DNA of 46,069 nt from Nemertoderma westbladi (lineage: Eukaryota; Xenacoelomorpha; Nemertodermatida; Nemertodermatidae). The first letter of the stretch is position 1, and the number at the start of each line of letters is the position of its first letter. Positions 9,266 through 18,700 of this stretch are shown one piece after another. Under the pieces are notes generated by a model. It was not told the origin of the DNA, made no database searches, and saw only the letters and a list, made by a program, of their open reading frames with translations. The stretch lies in the NCBI GenBank assembly GCA_032718475.1, contig JAUCBJ010004698.1:1-46069 (forward strand), written 5' to 3'. Position numbers and translations under genes: made by a program.

Positions 9266-9505
9266 ATGTCTGTTGACATAAAGCAACTCCCTCCAATGCC
9301 CAACGGTGTCGGCCCACCAGTTAATCCCACAGGACACATTGTCGACGAAAAAGCCGTGGTAATGGACCAGTGGAAGGCAATGTGGGGATCTCATCTGCAC
9401 GTTCTGTACAAATTTGCGATTCAATTTTTTAAGGAAAAATGTGGATCAAAGGCAGCCGAAATTTCATACGAAGACAAAAACTTATTGGTTGCCTACAGCA
9501 AACAA
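9266..9505 (+). CDS. ACBD3: ACBD3-like gene, coding exon 1
   Basis: First coding exon (80 codons) of a homologue of acyl-CoA-binding domain protein 3, known in other animals as a Golgi adaptor that recruits PI4KB and binds giantin. The ATG at 9266 has A at -3; a GTG 18 bases upstream is in frame but not a credible start. Residues 1-35 are Pro/Gly-rich and probably disordered. From about residue 36 the acyl-CoA-binding fold begins with VLYKFAIQFFKEK and ends the exon at LLVAYSKQ, close to the LVALHKQV region of vertebrate ACBD3. The donor is CAA|GTTAGT (9506), phase 0, and exon 2 resumes with VSVGPYSP, giving the family phrase KQVxxGPY. The 5' flank is only ~300 bp before the piggyBac-like terminus. 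The name is by recognition, not by search. Confidence 0.85.
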
Positions 9506-10554
9506 GTTAGTATATAAACTTAAATTAGCCCAGCCGCGCTACCGGTCAGTCAGGCACTTTTGCAAATTTGGCATTAGTCCAAATTTATACCTTTTGAAGC
9601 CAAATTTAAACGAAGTCCAAATTTGTAATTTTGTGGGGCAATTTATACTTCATAATGCGGGATAGGCTAGGATTTCTATCAGATAGTTCTATAGATGCTG
9701 TACGTACAATGATTGTTGTTCATAAGATAGATCTATTATCAGATTATATTACGGGATTATTATTATTTTGTTTATTATTGGAATAACTTATATTATTATC
9801 ATTGGGACAAATTAACTACTTATTACAAGAATTATCTCACAAACTGTTCCTTTCTACACACATTCTGACATTGATTACTAGTCCCCACACATGGTTATTT
9901 TTTTAGAAAACTTACCACTTTAATCAGAATTATTAGTTCAGTAGTTCCATGTGCCGTTCTTAAACTTGGCAGGTCGTACAGCCGTAGAGCATGTGCAGTG
10001 ACGTCATAACTGTCTATAGGACTATAGGAGTATTATTAGTAAAAGTACAAATTTGAACTTTTTTACAAAAATTATCACACCCGCTGTGCCTTCTACACAC
10101 ATTGATTATTGGTCACGCATGGTTATCTTTTAGAAAACTTAGTAAAAGTACAAATTTGAACTTTTTTTTGAATTTTTTTTTGGAATAAAAAAGGTCTGAA
10201 AACTTCTGTTATGTTCAGGCATTCAATTTGCACTATTTTGGGGTTGTCCAATATACCAAAATGATCCCCTGTGTGTCTAAATTATGATTATCAGTATAGA
10301 TTGTGGTTATACCTACCAGTTTTTAAAATGTTGTCATATTTTTACAAGGTGACCATTTTGGGGCAACTTGAAACATATACTTCAGTTGAGGACCCTTTGC
10401 ATTTTTTGGCATTATTCTTACAACGGCGGGCTTTTTGAATTTACTAATAGGCATACTGTTTGTTTAATCCATATTACTTAATCGTGTTGTCCATATTCTC
10501 AGTCTGCATACAGTACCATCCGGTTTCAGTAATCAAGTTTTCCAGTGGCAGTAC
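9506..10554. other. ACBD3-like intron 1, 5' part, with a diverged duplication
   Basis: AT-rich intron sequence without coding signs. A segment at about 9826-9925 (ATTATCTCACAAACTGTTCC onward, with CTACACACATT and CATGGTTAT) recurs in diverged form at about 10066-10145. CAAATTTGAACTTTTTT follows the second copy and also precedes it. This looks like an old ~240-bp tandem duplication. Confidence 0.6.
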
Positions 10555-10850
10555 CGCACCATTCTGGCATAGTACAGTACCAGTACCGCAGCATAGTGCA
10601 GTACCAGTATCACAGCATAGTACAGTACCAGTACCACACCACAGCATAGTACAGTACCAGTACCGCAGCATAGTACAGTACCAATACCAAAGCATAGTAC
10701 AGTACCAGTACCACAGCATAGTACAGTACCAGTACCACAGCATAGTACAGTACCAGTACCACAGCATAGTACAGTACCACACCACAGCATAGTACAGTAC
10801 CAGTACCACAGCATAGTACAGTACCAGTACCACAGCATAGTACAGTACCA
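10555..10850. repeat. 24-bp minisatellite, left array
   Basis: About a dozen copies of a 24-bp unit, AGCATAGTACAGTACC followed by AGTACCAC, some shortened or with an extra ACCAC. The unit length is a multiple of three and lacks stops in several frames, so open frames rich in Y, W, C and V arise on the minus strand; these are not genes. The array stops abruptly at the retroelement junction and continues at 13941. Confidence 0.92.
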
Positions 10851-10852
10851 GC

Positions 10853-12150
10853 GGCGGGTCTGTCTCCTCCCGACGGGTCTGTGGTAGGTCTGTCTCCTCC
10901 CGACGGGTCTGTGGTGGGTCAGTCTCCTCCCGACGGGTCCGTGGTGGGTCTGTCTCCTCCCGACGGGTCTGTGGTGGGTCTGTCTCCTCCCGACGGGTCT
11001 AAGGTGGCTGACGAGTCTGTGTTAGGTCTGTCCCGTCCTGACGGGTCTATGGAGGGTCTGTCTCCTCCTCCCGACGGGTCTGTGGTGGGTCCGTCTCCTC
11101 CTCCACCCGACGGGTCTGTGGTGGGTCTGTCTCCACCCGACGGGTCTAAGGTGGCCGATGGGTCTGGTTTAGGTCTGTCCCCTCCTGACGGGTCTAAGGT
11201 GGGTCTGTCTCCTCCTCCCGACGGGTCTGTGGTGGGTCCGTCTCCTCCTCCACCCGACGGGTCTGTGGTGGGTCTGTCTCCTCCTCCCGACGGGTTTGTG
11301 GCGGGTCCGTCTCCTCCTCCCGACGGGTCTGTGGTGGGTCTGTCTCCTCCTCCAGCCGACGGGTCTGCGGTGGGTCAGTCTCCTCCACCCGACGGGTCTG
11401 TGGTGGGTCTGTCTCCTCCTCCACCCGACGGGTCTGTGGTGGGTCTGTCTCCTCCTCCAGCCGACGGGTCTGTGGTGGGTCAGTCTCCTCCTCCACCCGA
11501 CGGGTCTGTGGTGGGTCAGTCTCCTCCTCCTCCCGACGGGTCTGTGGTGGGTCTGTCTCCTCCTCCACCCGACGGGTCTGTGGTGGGTCTGTCTCCTCCT
11601 CCAGCCGACGGGTCTGTGGTGGGTCTGGCTCCTCCTCCAGCCGACGGGTCCGTGGTGGGTCTGTCCCTACCTCCAGCCGACGGGCCTGTGGTGGGTCTGT
11701 CCCTTCCTCCAGCCGGCGGGTCTGTGATGGGTCTGTCTCATCCCCCAGCCGACGGGTCCGTGGGGGGTCTGTCCCTTCGTCCGGCCGACGGGCCTGTGGC
11801 GGGTCTGTCTCCTCCTTCAGCCGACGGGTCCGTGGTGGGTCTGTCCCTTCCTCCAGCCGACGGGTCTGTGGTGGGTCTGTCTCCTCCTCCAGCCGACGGG
11901 TCCGTGGTGGGTCTGTCCCTTCCTCCTGCCGACGGGTCTGTGGTGGGTCTGTCTCCTCCTCCACCCGACGGGTCTGTGGTGGGTCTGTCTCCTCCTCCAG
12001 CCGACGGGTCTGTGGTGGGTCTATCTCCCCCTCCAGCCGACGGGTCCGTGGTGGGTCTGTCCCTTCCTCCAGCCGACGGGTCTGTGGTGGGTCTGTCTCC
12101 TCCTCAAGCCGACGGGTCTGTGGCGGGTCCGTCTCCTCCTTCAGCCGACG
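10853..12150. repeat. GC-rich VNTR, 30/33/36-bp units
   Basis: About 37 units of a Pro/Gly-coding repeat (peptide SPPPADGSVVGL and variants with two to four residues between S and DGS). Unit length changes in steps of three, so the frame is kept throughout. The plus strand alternates CTCCTCC blocks with GGGTCTGTGGTGGGTCTG blocks, so each strand carries G-clusters. Variant bases such as LSLPPADG units cluster in the second half (11640-12070), showing local expansion. The minus strand is also open for 256 codons, which argues that the openness comes from the unit and not from selection. Confidence 0.92.
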
Positions 12151-13706
12151 GGCCTGCGAACCACCCTAGCGAGCCTTCAATCACACAAAAATGGTTTGCA
12201 GATGATGGAAATGTAGCGGGTCGCCTCCGCCGTTTAAGAGCCTACTGGGAGAAGGTAAATATGATTGGCCCAGGGTATGGGTATTTCCCCAATGCCAAAA
12301 AGTCTGTCCTTATAGTTAAAGACGAACATCGGGCCATAGCTGAGGATATATTCGCTGGGACTGGGGTCCAACTGACCGATGGCTACAGGGTATTGGGTTC
12401 GGTGATAGGTTCTCCCCGGGCATGCGAAACGTTCCTCACAGAACGCGTTGAACAACTCATAGACCAGCTGACCAGGTTGAAGGAGTTTGCTGTTACGGCC
12501 CCACACCCCGCATATAGTTGTCTTATCTACGGTCTACAGCCTAAATTTAACTACTTGTCCCGGACAACCCCGGAATTCACCGCAAAGTTAGACAGTGTAG
12601 AGCAATATATCGTGGACTCTTTGATTCCCTCACTAACAGGCCGGTCCCCACCAGGGCACACAGAGAGGGAGCTACTCGCCCTCCCAGTGAAAGAGGGCGG
12701 TATGGCCATAAACCAACCTGGCGACTTAAGACACAGCTATGAACATTCACGTAGGATCTGTGAACCTTTGAGGGTCGAAGCTGAAAGTTACCGGCAATCT
12801 CAGAGACCAATCGTCACTGAAATAATGAAGGAGAGGGCAGAACTTAGAAAGATCAAGTGTGAAACAGTTCACGATCAGCTGTCCTACGAGTCGAAGTACC
12901 TCCGTACACTTTCTTGCGAGAAGGGGGCCTCAGCATGGCTGTCAGCCATCCCTATTCAAAAATACGGATTTTCCCTACATAAAACAGCCTTCCGGGATAG
13001 TCTGTGTTTGCGATATGGGTGGCTGCCAGACAGGTTGCCTTCCCACTGTGTCTGCGGGATTCCATTCGACATCTCACACTGTCTCCATTGCCCGACAGGT
13101 GGTTACCCTACCATAAGACACAATGAGATTAGGGACTACCTGGCCGAACTCCTCAACGAGGCAGCTCACGATGTTGAGGTAGAGCCCACCCTACAACCTG
13201 TGGAAGGCGAGGAGTTCCGGTTGGCCGGCACCACCCGCGAACCGGACGCCCGTCTCGATGTCGCCGCCAGTGGATTATGGGGAGGTCGTTTCGAAAGGAT
13301 TTACGTCGACGTGAAGATTTTCAACCCTCTATGCGCGTCGAACCCTCGTTCCATTCCCTCCGCATACAGAAAACACGAAGGCGACAAGCGGAGAAAGTAC
13401 GAGGAGCGAGTGAACTCGATCGAGCACGCCGGATTCGTGCCCTTCGTCATGGCGACGACGGGTGGAGCCAGCCGAAGTGCGCATGCCATCATAAACCGGA
13501 TCGCACTTATAATATCCGAAAAGAGAAACTCTCCCTATTCAAAGACTGTGCCCCTTATAAGAACCCGGTTGAACTTCGCTCTTCTCCGGTCTTCAATTAT
13601 GTGTCTACGGGGGGTTAGGACTCCAAAACAGAAACGCCTAATCCAACCCTTCCGTGACATAGGGATGGAGTGCGCGGCGACTGAGGGGTTAAACGGGGAC
13701 ATCTAA
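10881..13706 (+). CDS. Repeat-fused reverse transcriptase / PD-(D/E)xK-like endonuclease fragment
   Basis: A 941-codon frame. Codons 1 to ~425 are the Pro/Gly VNTR; the rest is the C-terminal half of a retroelement polyprotein. WFADDGN (438-444) is the YxDD-equivalent palm motif of a reverse transcriptase, followed by thumb-like sequence (GPGYGYFPNAKKSVLIVK). A Cys/His cluster CVCGIPFDISHCLHCP begins at 723 and leads to RHNEIRD. PDARLD (788-793) and DVK (810-812) form a likely PD-(D/E)xK endonuclease site, as in non-LTR elements with restriction-like nucleases. The fingers and first catalytic Asp of the polymerase are missing, so it cannot act as a full enzyme. No proper ATG starts the frame (10881 is GTG and the frame is open upstream). 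I recognise the C-terminal domain as common in invertebrate genomes but do not assign a clade. Probably a dead fragment. Confidence 0.75.
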   Translation: MVGLSPPDGSVVGQSPPDGSVVGLSPPDGSVVGLSPPDGSKVADESVLGLSRPDGSMEGLSPPPDGSVVGPSPPPPDGSVVGLSPPDGSKVADGSGLGLSPPDGSKVGLSPPPDGSVVGPSPPPPDGSVVGLSPPPDGFVAGPSPPPDGSVVGLSPPPADGSAVGQSPPPDGSVVGLSPPPPDGSVVGLSPPPADGSVVGQSPPPPDGSVVGQSPPPPDGSVVGLSPPPPDGSVVGLSPPPADGSVVGLAPPPADGSVVGLSLPPADGPVVGLSLPPAGGSVMGLSHPPADGSVGGLSLRPADGPVAGLSPPSADGSVVGLSLPPADGSVVGLSPPPADGSVVGLSLPPADGSVVGLSPPPPDGSVVGLSPPPADGSVVGLSPPPADGSVVGLSLPPADGSVVGLSPPQADGSVAGPSPPSADGPANHPSEPSITQKWFADDGNVAGRLRRLRAYWEKVNMIGPGYGYFPNAKKSVLIVKDEHRAIAEDIFAGTGVQLTDGYRVLGSVIGSPRACETFLTERVEQLIDQLTRLKEFAVTAPHPAYSCLIYGLQPKFNYLSRTTPEFTAKLDSVEQYIVDSLIPSLTGRSPPGHTERELLALPVKEGGMAINQPGDLRHSYEHSRRICEPLRVEAESYRQSQRPIVTEIMKERAELRKIKCETVHDQLSYESKYLRTLSCEKGASAWLSAIPIQKYGFSLHKTAFRDSLCLRYGWLPDRLPSHCVCGIPFDISHCLHCPTGGYPTIRHNEIRDYLAELLNEAAHDVEVEPTLQPVEGEEFRLAGTTREPDARLDVAASGLWGGRFERIYVDVKIFNPLCASNPRSIPSAYRKHEGDKRRKYEERVNSIEHAGFVPFVMATTGGASRSAHAIINRIALIISEKRNSPYSKTVPLIRTRLNFALLRSSIMCLRGVRTPKQKRLIQPFRDIGMECAATEGLNGDI

Positions 13707-13909
13707 GGGTTCTGGTAACTGGCCGCGAATATGGATAACAATAGTGTAACTGGAGAAAGAAGGTGGACAAAGAAATGATAACTTCTTATTGATGCTACTT
13801 ATTGGACCTTCTTTTAATATTAACTATTTTAATAATTTTGTAACTTTAATACAGTACGTTGATTTTATCAGTTTGTGCTACTACTACGGCAACATATTAC
13901 GTTCTTTTG

Positions 13910-13941
13910 AATAAAAATGCAATAAAGTGAAAAAAAAAAAA
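13910..13941 (+). terminator. Polyadenylation signals and A-tail of the retroelement
   Basis: AATAAA at 13910-13915 and 13921-13926, then an A-run to 13941. Being in the sense direction of the host intron, they could cause premature cleavage of the ACBD3-like transcript (inference). Confidence 0.7.
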
Positions 13942-14262
13942 TAGTACAGTACCAGTACCACAGCATAGTACAGTGCCACACCACAGCATAGTACAGTACC
14001 AGTACCACAGCATAGTACAGTACCAGTACCACACCACAGCATAGTACAGTACCAATACCACAGCATAGTACAGTACCACACCACAGCATAGTACAGTTCC
14101 AGTACCACTGCATAGTACAGTACCAGTACCACAGCATAGTACAGTACCAGTACCACAGCATAGTACAGTTCCAGTACCACAGCATAGTACAGTACCACAC
14201 CACAGCAGAGTACAGTACCAGTTCCACAGCATAGTACAGTACCACAGCATAGTACAGTACAG
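13941..14262. repeat. 24-bp minisatellite, right array
   Basis: Continuation of the array at 10555-10850, same orientation and unit (AGTACCACAGCATAGTACAG core), about 14 copies including shortened ones with ACCACACC. The three overlapping minus-strand frames of 117-154 codons are repeat artefacts. Confidence 0.92.
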
Positions 14263-14357
14263 TACCCAGTATCATAAAAGGATAATAAGAGTAAATGCAA
14301 CATGACGTTATCTGATAAATTCACCCCTATTTTTATTTTTATGGACATATCTATTCA

Positions 14358-14376
14358 CCCCCCCCCCCCCCCCCAG
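14358..14376 (+). promoter_or_regulatory. Pure poly-C acceptor tract of exon 2 (C17-AG)
   Basis: Seventeen consecutive C (14358-14374) run directly into the acceptor AG (14375-14376). Polypyrimidine tracts are usually mixed and U-rich; a uniform C run is an unusual acceptor and is prone to length change. Confidence 0.85.
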
Positions 14377-14580
14377 GTTTCTGTGGGCCCCTACAGCCCG
14401 ACGTCTCATCACGCAGAAGATCCAGGTGTCCTGGATGTTGTTGGAGTGGATAGACAAAAGAAATGGGCGGCTCTGGGAGACATGGGCCATGACGTTGCCA
14501 TGGCTACCTTCATAAACCTTATCGACAAACGTTGCCAATCGTTCAGGCCATGGTTCGAGGCTCAGAAAAAAGCGCAAGAG
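14377..14580 (+). CDS. ACBD3: ACBD3-like gene, coding exon 2
   Basis: 68 codons, phase 0 at both ends (acceptor CCCAG|GTT, donor GAG|GTATAC at 14581). It encodes the second half of the acyl-CoA-binding domain: VGPYSP, then VVGVDRQKKWAALGDM, the equivalent of the KWxAW helix of acyl-CoA-binding proteins, then VAMATFINLIDKRC. Vertebrate ACBD3 has the very similar DVLGNDRRREWAALGNM at this place. After about codon 58 the sequence turns charged (WFEAQKKAQE) and enters the coiled-coil linker continued by exon 3. Confidence 0.88.
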
Positions 14581-15370
14581 GTATACCGGAACCAACTATA
14601 TATATATTGTGTGTGTGATCCCTTCTTTGTAAGATACTATCTTCGTTTCTTTATTTACTTTCATTTCATTTTAACGCAGTAAAGATTCGTTGCAATGACC
14701 CAACGCAGAGGCGCATTCCTCTCATGGATATGGGCACTAGTACAGATATGTGATATAGTGTGGAGTTGTTAATATATAGGTGCCTACATGAATTAAACTC
14801 CTAAGGGCCTGACGATAACTTAAACGTGTCCAAGGAATCCATGTCTGCTTGAATAAGCGCTTAAGGTTGTAGGTTATTACCGGGACAGCCAATGAATCCC
14901 ACAGAAAGTACCGTGCAATATTTTGGATTTAGCCACCGATTGAAATGAATGAGAAAGACGTGCAATTGCCTGTTGTGATTCGTGTAATACAAGCCGAGAG
15001 CTCGAAGTACAACTGAGTCGGTAGCCTAGGAATTCCAGGGCTAGACTTTTTTAAACTAGTGTTCCACCAAGATTGAGAAAGCAGGATTTGTGTGTTAGTC
15101 TGCATCCCCTATCAAGAACCAACCACGATGTTTTAGATGCAGCAAACGATAAGCCTACATCACTTTATTAGAGAGAACACTGGCCATTATCTCCAAGTCG
15201 CGCATAGAAAGATAAATGGCGCTCCAAGCCAGACAGGTCCAATACGGCAGCCAAGACCTGTGGACTGAAGTCCATTGACCATCACTTCCGTGTACAGGTT
15301 GCGGGTGCCATGTCGCGCCCTCTAGCGGCAGATAATACATTATATATATATAGTTAGTTTAATCCCACAG
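14581..15370. other. ACBD3-like intron 2
   Basis: 790-bp intron. I see no mobile-element ends. It contains a CTCF-like match at 15315-15328. The frame on the minus strand at 15155-15340 has no recognisable domain. Confidence 0.7.
15315..15328 (-). promoter_or_regulatory. Strong CTCF-like motif in ACBD3-like intron 2
   Basis: Read on the minus strand the site is CCGCTAGAGGGCGC, agreeing with the animal CTCF core consensus at 13 of 14 positions. It shares CCGCTAGAGGGC with the two copies in the foldback element near 0.9-1.0 kb, so it may be a trace of the same repeat. Occupancy is unknown. Confidence 0.35.
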
Positions 15371-15475
15371 GAAAAGGAAATAGCCGAACGGGAGACAGCT
15401 GGAAAAGTGAAGTGTGAGGAGGAGAGGAAAGAATCTGAGACGCGATTGATAGAAGAGGCTCAGTTACAGGCCCAG
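15371..15475 (+). CDS. ACBD3: ACBD3-like gene, coding exon 3
   Basis: 35 codons between acceptor CCCACAG (15364-15370) and a consensus donor CAG|GTAAGT (15476), phase 0. The peptide (EKEIAERETAGKVK..., ending IEEAQLQAQ) is almost entirely charged and predicts a coiled coil. It matches in position and character the long E/K/R-rich helix after the acyl-CoA-binding domain of ACBD3. The remaining expected parts, the Gln-rich segment and the C-terminal GOLD domain, are not found in the window. Confidence 0.8.
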
Positions 15476-15767
15476 GTAAGTAGCATAAACATTTATAAGA
15501 AGTTTCTGTATATTTAACCGCGTTGTATTGAGCTGCGTTGCATGTCTACCCTCCCAATGTGTGCAAATTTCGCTATTTAGTTATTACACATTGCCGATCG
15601 GTGATACACGCAGTCTATACTTATATATCTACTATACTTATTAAAGAGATTAGTAAAATTCCGGTGTCTGCGACTTTGCCTTCTATTATTCGCATCGCTT
15701 TGTAATCTTTTTATCTGTATTGATTAATAACGTGCGGTTTGCCTGCGGTAATCAAAGGTAAAATAGA
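15476..15767. other. Start of ACBD3-like intron 3
   Basis: Unique AT-rich intron sequence leading from the donor to the satellite array. No coding or repeat signal is seen. Confidence 0.6.
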
Positions 15768-18700
15768 AGCCAACACCAATACACTAGTTGTGTAACTAAC
15801 TGACTAACACCAACACCAATACACTAGTTGTGTAACTAACTAACTAACTAACACCAACACCAATACACTAGTTGTGTAACTAACTAACTAACACCAACAC
15901 CAATACACTAGTTGTATAACTAACTAACTAACTAATACCAACACCAATACACTAGTTGTGTAACTAACTAACACCAACACCAATACACTAGTTGTGTAAC
16001 TAACTAACTAACACCAACACCAATACACTAGTTGTGTAACTAACTAACTAACACCAACACCAATACACTAGTTGTGTAACTAACTAACTAACACCAACAC
16101 CAATACACTAGTTGTGTAACTAACTAACTAACACCAACACCAATACACTAGTTGTGTAACTAACTAACTAACACCAACACCAATACACTAGTTGTGTAAC
16201 TAACTAACTAACACCAATACACTAGTTGTGTAACTAACTAACACCAACACCAATACACTAGTTGTGTAACTAACTAACTAACACCAACACCAATACACTA
16301 GTTGTGTAACTAACTAACACCAACACCAATACACTAGTTGTGTAACTAACTAACTAACACCAACACCAATACACTAGTTGTGTAACTAACTAACTAACAC
16401 CAACACCAATACACTAGTTGTGTAACTAACTAACTAACACCAACACCAATACACTAGTTGTGTAACTAACTAACTAACACCAACACCAATACACTAGTTG
16501 TGTAACTAACTAACTAACACCAACACCAATACACTAGTTGTGTAACTAACTAACTAACACCAACACCAATACACTAGTTGTGTAACTAACTAACTAACAC
16601 CAATACACTAGTTGTGTAACTAACTAACTAACACCAACACCAATACACTAGTTGTGTAACTAACTAACTAACACCAATACACTAGTTGTGTAACTAACTA
16701 ACACCAACACCAATACACTAGTTGTGTAACTAACTAACTAACACCAACACCAATACACTAGTTGTGTAACTAACTAACACCAACACCAATACACTAGTTG
16801 TGTAACTAACTAACTAATACCAACACCAATACACTAGTTGTGTAACTAACTAACTAACTAACACCAATACACTAGTTGTGTAACTAACTAACTAACACCA
16901 ACACCAATACACTAGTTGTGTAACTAACTAACTAACCAACACCAATACACTAGTTGTGTAACTAACTAACTAACACCAACACCAATACACTAGTTGTGTA
17001 ACTAACTAACTAACTAACACCAACACCAATACACTAGTTGTGTAACTAACTAACACCAACACCAATACACTAGTTGTGTAACTAACTAACTAACACCAAT
17101 ACACTAGTTGTGTAACTAACTAACACCAACACCAATACACTAGTTGTGTAACTAACTAACTAACACCAACACCAATACACTAGTTGTGTAACTAACTAAC
17201 ACCAACACCAATACACTAGTTGTGTAACTAACTAACTAATACCAACACCAATACACTAGTTGTGTAACTAACTAACTAACTAACACCAATACACTAGTTG
17301 TGTAACTAACTAACTAATACCAACACCATTACACTAGTTGTGTAACTAACTAACTAACCAACACCAATACACTAGTTGTGTAACTAACTAACTAACACCA
17401 ACACCAATACACTAGTTGTGTAACTAACTAACTAACACCAACACCAATACACTAGTTGTGTAACTAACTAACACCAACACCAATACACTAGTTGTGTAAC
17501 TAACTAACTAACTAACTAACTAACACCAATACACTAGTTGTGTAACTAACTAACTAACACCTACACCAATACACTAGTTGTGTAACTAACTAACTAACAC
17601 CAACACCAATACACTAGTTGTTAACTAACTAACTAACTAACACCAACACCAATACACTAGTTGTGTAACTAACTAACTAACACCAACACCAATACACTAG
17701 TTGTGTAACTAACTAACTAACACCAACACCAATACACTAGTTGTGTAACTAACTAACTAACACCAACACCAATACACTAGTTGTGTAACTAACTAACTAA
17801 CACCAACACCAATACACTAGTTGTGTAACTAACTAACTAACACCAACACCAATACACTAGTTGTGTAACTAACTAACTAACACCAACACCAATACACTAG
17901 TTGTGTAACTAACTAACTAACACCAACACCAATACACTAGTTGTGTAACTAACTAACTAACACCAACACCAATACACTAGTTGTGTAACTAACTAACTAA
18001 CACCAACACCAATACACTAGTTGTGTAACTAACTAACTAACACCAATACACTAGTTGTGTAACTAACTAACACCAACACCAATACACTAGTTGTGTAACT
18101 AACTAACTAACACCAACACCAATACACTAGTTGTGTAACTAACTAACACCAACACCAATACACTAGTTGTGTAACTAACTAACTAATACCAACACCAATA
18201 CACTAGTTGTGTAACTAACTAATAACTAACACCAATACACTAGTTGTGTAACTAACTAACTAATACCAACACCATTACACTAGTTGTGTAACTAACTAAC
18301 TAACCAACACCAATACACTAGTTGTGTAACTAACTAACTAACACCAACACCAATACACTAGTTGTGTAACTAACTAACTAACACCAACACCAATACACTA
18401 GTTGTGTAACTAACTAACACCAACACCAATACACTAGTTGTGTAACTAACTAACTAACTAACTAACTAACACCAATACACTAGTTGTGTAACTAACTAAC
18501 TAACACCTACACCAATACACTAGTTGTGTAACTAACTAACTAACACCAACACCAATACACTAGTTGTTAACTAACTAACTAACTAACACCAATACACTAG
18601 TTGTGTAACTAACTAACACCAACACCAATACACTAGTTGTGTAACTAACTAACTAACACCTACACCAATACACTAGTTGTGTAACTAACTAACTAACTAA

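Larger units (their letters stand above)
10851..13940 (+). mobile_element. 5'-truncated poly(A) retroelement inserted in the 24-bp array
   Basis: A 3.09-kb block interrupts the 24-bp minisatellite. Its 3' end has AATAAA signals (13910, 13921) and an A-run of about 12 (13930-13941). The 14-15-bp word ATAGTACAGTACCA(G) lies on both sides (10837-10850, 13941-13954), as in target-primed reverse transcription. Because the target is itself a repeat, the duplication is weaker evidence than usual. The block consists of a VNTR (10853-12150), a reverse-transcriptase/endonuclease coding part (12151-13706) and a short 3' UTR. It lies in sense orientation in intron 1 of the ACBD3-like gene. Confidence 0.78.

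Noticed and set aside
11194-11964. 256-codon minus-strand acidic repeat protein
   Set aside because: Shadow of the VNTR; the unit has no stop in this frame and no non-repeat domain follows.
13868-14348. Three overlapping minus-strand Tyr/Cys-rich proteins
   Set aside because: Artefacts of the 24-bp minisatellite, open in three frames.
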